A DNA stretch of 64,000 nucleotides. It comes from Serratia sp. PL17. Its GTDB lineage: Bacteria; Pseudomonadota; Gammaproteobacteria; Enterobacterales; Enterobacteriaceae. The first letter of the stretch is position 1. Each line of letters starts with the position of its first letter. The translations under genes and the position numbers were made by a program. Below, one piece after another: positions 61,805-64,000 of the stretch. The DNA is taken from positions 62,001 through 126,000 of the forward strand of contig NZ_JAFIBY010000009.1 in the NCBI RefSeq assembly GCF_017832355.1. The letters run 5' to 3'. The notes under the pieces were generated by a model. The model was not told the DNA's origin. It did not search any database and saw nothing but the letters and a program-made list of their open reading frames with translations.

Positions 61805-62331
61805 AACTGAATAAATTAATGCTGGCAACTGTGATTGCTTTCGCTTCCGCATCTGTTGCTCATGCCGCATCTAACCAGGGTAGCGGTAAAGTCACTTTTA
61901 CCGGTGAAATTATTGATGCGCCATGCAGCGTAGCACCGGAATCTGTTGATCAGACTGTACCTATGGGCCAAATCAGCAGCCGTCTGCTGGCTAAAGAAGG
62001 TAAATCCAGCTCCGAGCCATTCAGCATCGAACTGAAAGACTGCTCCATCGCGACGATGAAGAACGTCCAAGTGACCTTTACAGGTACCCCGGATCCAGAT
62101 AACAACAAACTTCTGGCTCTGAGCGGCACCGCAACCGGCGCTGGCATCATGATCTATGACAACCTGCATTCCAAAGATGTTGAGCTGGGTACAGCAACCG
62201 ACGGCCAGGGCCTGACCGAAGGCAACAACTCCCTGAAATTCGCCGCCTATCTGCAAGGCAGCAGCGCTTCTGGCGCCGTGGTTCCAGGCGAATTCACCAG
62301 CGTTGCAAACTTCACTCTGGCATACCTGTAA
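61801..62331 (+). CDS. Major fimbrial subunit (FimA/PapA/MrpA-like)
   Basis: 176-residue pilin of the chaperone-usher class. Signal peptide 1-22 (cleavage AHA-ASN), N-terminal donor strand region QGSGKVTFTGEIIDAPCSV, disulfide Cys42-Cys81 and the C-terminal beta-strand ending FTLAYL with the penultimate Tyr that pairs with the chaperone. GGAACTTGAGAA before the ATG. First gene of the operon, followed by a strong terminator-like hairpin that would favour its excess over downstream genes. Confidence 0.93.
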   Translation: MKLNKLMLATVIAFASASVAHAASNQGSGKVTFTGEIIDAPCSVAPESVDQTVPMGQISSRLLAKEGKSSSEPFSIELKDCSIATMKNVQVTFTGTPDPDNNKLLALSGTATGAGIMIYDNLHSKDVELGTATDGQGLTEGNNSLKFAAYLQGSSASGAVVPGEFTSVANFTLAYL

Positions 62332-62337
62332 TCCCCT

Positions 62338-62366
62338 CGGGGACGCCGTATTGGTGTCCCCGTTTT
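62338..62366 (+). terminator. Hairpin after the major fimbrin gene
   Basis: CGGGGACGCC / GGTGTCCCCG (one G-T pair) with a 5-nt loop, then TTTT. Likely partial terminator or RNA-processing boundary giving high fimbrin-to-usher ratio, as described for the papA-papH interval. Confidence 0.8.
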
Positions 62367-62417
62367 ACCTGTACGGATAGTGGGTAACGGGACCAAAGGC
62401 AACAGGGAGACGCCAGC

Positions 62418-62969
62418 ATGACAAACCCAATTTTGGGCGTACTGCTTATCGCGCTCAGCGTGTGTAGCGCAGAAGCGGCGGCAAAAAATCAGGGCCACGG
62501 CACGCTCAGTCTGGGCGGCGAAATCGTCGAAACCCCGTGCGGCATTGCCAGTGAAAGCCTGGATCAGACCGTCGATTTCGGGCTGGTATCCATGACCGAT
62601 GCCTCCTTGGGTTCACAGCCGGTCCTGATCGGCAGCCGACGCAATTTTGAGATCAAGCTGGTGAATTGCGAACTGGCCAGCATTGTAAAACCCGACTTTA
62701 TCTATCGCGCCGCCACCGTCACTTTCGACGGTACCGCAGACAGCCGGGATCCCGCGTTATTGGGTGTTTATGGTGAAGCACAGGGCGTAGCCATTGAGCT
62801 GCTGACTGCAGCCGGTACCCCGATCCCCTTAGGTAGCACCACCGCGGATTACCAGATCGTTGCCGGCGACAATACGCTGCGCTTTGGCGCCCAGCTACGC
62901 ATTCAGCCTGACAGGGCCCGAGCCGGCGGATTCAACTCACTGGCAAAATTTACCCTGTCTTATCTGTAA
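62418..62969 (+). CDS. Minor fimbrial subunit, PapH/MrpB-like position
   Basis: 183-residue pilin-family protein with signal peptide (cleavage near AEA-AAK), Cys41 and Cys84 as the disulfide pair and C-terminus FTLSYL. Its place between the major subunit and usher is that of PapH, the terminator/anchor subunit in pi-type operons. Assignment as anchor is positional; it could also be a second structural subunit. Homologous to the preceding gene product (both contain QTV and a shared GEI-PC motif). Confidence 0.8.
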   Translation: MTNPILGVLLIALSVCSAEAAAKNQGHGTLSLGGEIVETPCGIASESLDQTVDFGLVSMTDASLGSQPVLIGSRRNFEIKLVNCELASIVKPDFIYRAATVTFDGTADSRDPALLGVYGEAQGVAIELLTAAGTPIPLGSTTADYQIVAGDNTLRFGAQLRIQPDRARAGGFNSLAKFTLSYL

Positions 62970-63067
62970 CGCCTTGATAGGCGAGTGCCAATTTTTGGCA
63001 CTGAATGACATCACGTATTACGTATTCAGGTCGTACAGGATGACCTGCTATTGGGCGCGGATTTGCC

Positions 63068-64000
63068 ATGAGTGATTATTCTATGACGTCATTACTGACA
63101 CGGAAAAAAATACCCCTCACCGTCATTCTATCTTTCCTCTGGGTGCATTCGGCTTTTTCCGCCACGGAATTTAATACCGACGTATTAGATATTGGCGAAC
63201 GCAGTAAAGTGGATTTATCACGCTTTTCCGACGCCGATTACGTCATGCCCGGCGCCTATCTGCTGGATATTAAAATCAACCAGAAAACCCTGCCCCAGCG
63301 CAGCATTCACTATTATCCGTCGTCGGATAAACAGGATCGCTCCCGTGTATGCCTGCCGCCGGATCTGGTCGAAAAAATGGCGCTGAAAGAAGAGGCCGCC
63401 AAGAAAATCACCCTGTGGCACGACAACAGCTGCGCCGATATCAGTGGCATCAAAGGGGCGACGATTTCCGATCGTATCGGCGGCGGCGTACTGGCGATCA
63501 CTATCCCCCAGGCCTGGATGAAATATTCCGATCCGGATTGGACGCCACCGGAACAATGGGATGACGGCATCCCCGGATTGCTCCTGGATTACAGCATCAG
63601 CGGCCAGGTCGGTAAACAGAGCCACAATAACAACACCGCAGAAAATCTCAGCAGTTACGGGACCGTAGGTGCCAACCTGGGTGCCTGGCGCCTGCGCGCT
63701 GATTATCAGGCCAATTACAACCAGCAGGCCGGTGAACGCGACAGTAATTTCGACTGGAACCAGATCTACGCCTACCGCGCGCTGCCGATGCAGGCCGCCA
63801 AACTGACCCTTGGCGAAATTTTCCTCGACTCGGGCGTGTTCGATTCCTACCGTTTTACCGGCCTGAATCTGGCCAGCGACGAACGCATGCTGCCGCCAAA
63901 CTTGCAGGGCTATGCGCCGGAAGTTCGCGGTATTGCCAAAAGCAATGCCAAGATTACCGTGTCGCAAGAAGGCCGCACCTTGTATGAAACGACCGTCCCC
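63068..64000 (+). CDS. Fimbrial outer-membrane usher, N-terminal part
   Basis: First 311 codons of a FimD/PapC-family usher, cut by the window end with no stop. A hydrophobic signal (LTVILSFLWVHSAFS-A) is followed by the usher N-terminal domain (EFNTDVLDIGERSKVDLSRF, MPGAYLLDIKINQ), a CysX..Cys pair in VCLPPDL and NSCAD, and the start of the beta barrel with the repeated DYSISGQ and YQANYNQQ strands and the plug-region approach GYAPEVRGIA. Two ATGs (63068 and 63083) are possible; neither has a strong Shine-Dalgarno. Chaperone and adhesin genes should follow. Confidence 0.92.
   Translation, partial: MSDYSMTSLLTRKKIPLTVILSFLWVHSAFSATEFNTDVLDIGERSKVDLSRFSDADYVMPGAYLLDIKINQKTLPQRSIHYYPSSDKQDRSRVCLPPDLVEKMALKEEAAKKITLWHDNSCADISGIKGATISDRIGGGVLAITIPQAWMKYSDPDWTPPEQWDDGIPGLLLDYSISGQVGKQSHNNNTAENLSSYGTVGANLGAWRLRADYQANYNQQAGERDSNFDWNQIYAYRALPMQAAKLTLGEIFLDSGVFDSYRFTGLNLASDERMLPPNLQGYAPEVRGIAKSNAKITVSQEGRTLYETTVP

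Noticed and set aside
63218-63967. 249-codon minus-strand frame inside the usher gene
   Set aside because: It is antisense to a clear usher domain; its length follows from GC-rich codon use in the real gene.

Overview
The window reads as a chromosomal segment from an enterobacterium, most likely Serratia. That is an inference: the proteins are close to Escherichia coli K-12 counterparts and gene order is largely the E. coli 75-77 min order, but with ERIC repeats, a large myo-inositol cluster and a chaperone-usher fimbrial locus that E. coli K-12 lacks there. No rRNA, tRNA, transposase gene, prophage or CRISPR array was seen.

Layout. 1-12,911: 3' end of pckA, a FitAB/VapBC-type toxin-antitoxin pair, envZ-ompR, greB, tex, feoABC with an upstream Fur box, a small BhsA-family periplasmic protein, bioH, gntX and nfuA. 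12,911-36,418: carbohydrate storage and use. malPQ and divergent malT handle maltodextrins, glpEGR and glpD handle glycerol-3-phosphate, and glgBXCAP handles glycogen; asd follows. ERIC repeats lie between nfuA and malQ and twice within the glg operon. 36,601-43,483: yhgN, gluconate genes (gntK, a GntT-type permease, gntR), a pirin, the Fur-controlled small RNA ryhB, and an amino-acid N-acetyltransferase coupled to a Tat-exported P1-family peptidase.

43,541-57,463: a complete myo-inositol catabolic cluster: iolE, iolH, iolG, iolD and, on a separate minus-strand unit, iolB and iolA; on the plus strand an iolC-DUF2090 fusion, the RpiR-type regulator iolR, the transporter iolT and an iolI-like isomerase. 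Together they import inositol (IolT), oxidise it (IolG), dehydrate (IolE), hydrolyse the ring (IolD), isomerise (IolB), phosphorylate (IolC), cleave (aldolase part of the fusion) and convert malonate semialdehyde to acetyl-CoA (IolA). An 8-mer, ATTTCATT, recurs in the intergenic promoter regions of this cluster and is a candidate IolR operator element.

57,563-64,000: fetBA metal exporter, then a fimbrial locus. A minus-strand unit encodes a lipoprotein, an unusual periplasmic FKBP-like protein and a PapI/FaeA-type regulator. A divergent plus-strand operon encodes a major fimbrin, a PapH-like subunit and an usher cut off by the window end. The 786-bp AT-rich region between them carries GATC sites in a context suggesting Dam/Lrp phase control. 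This locus, including an FKBP-like domain that seems to lack key active-site residues, is the least ordinary part of the window.
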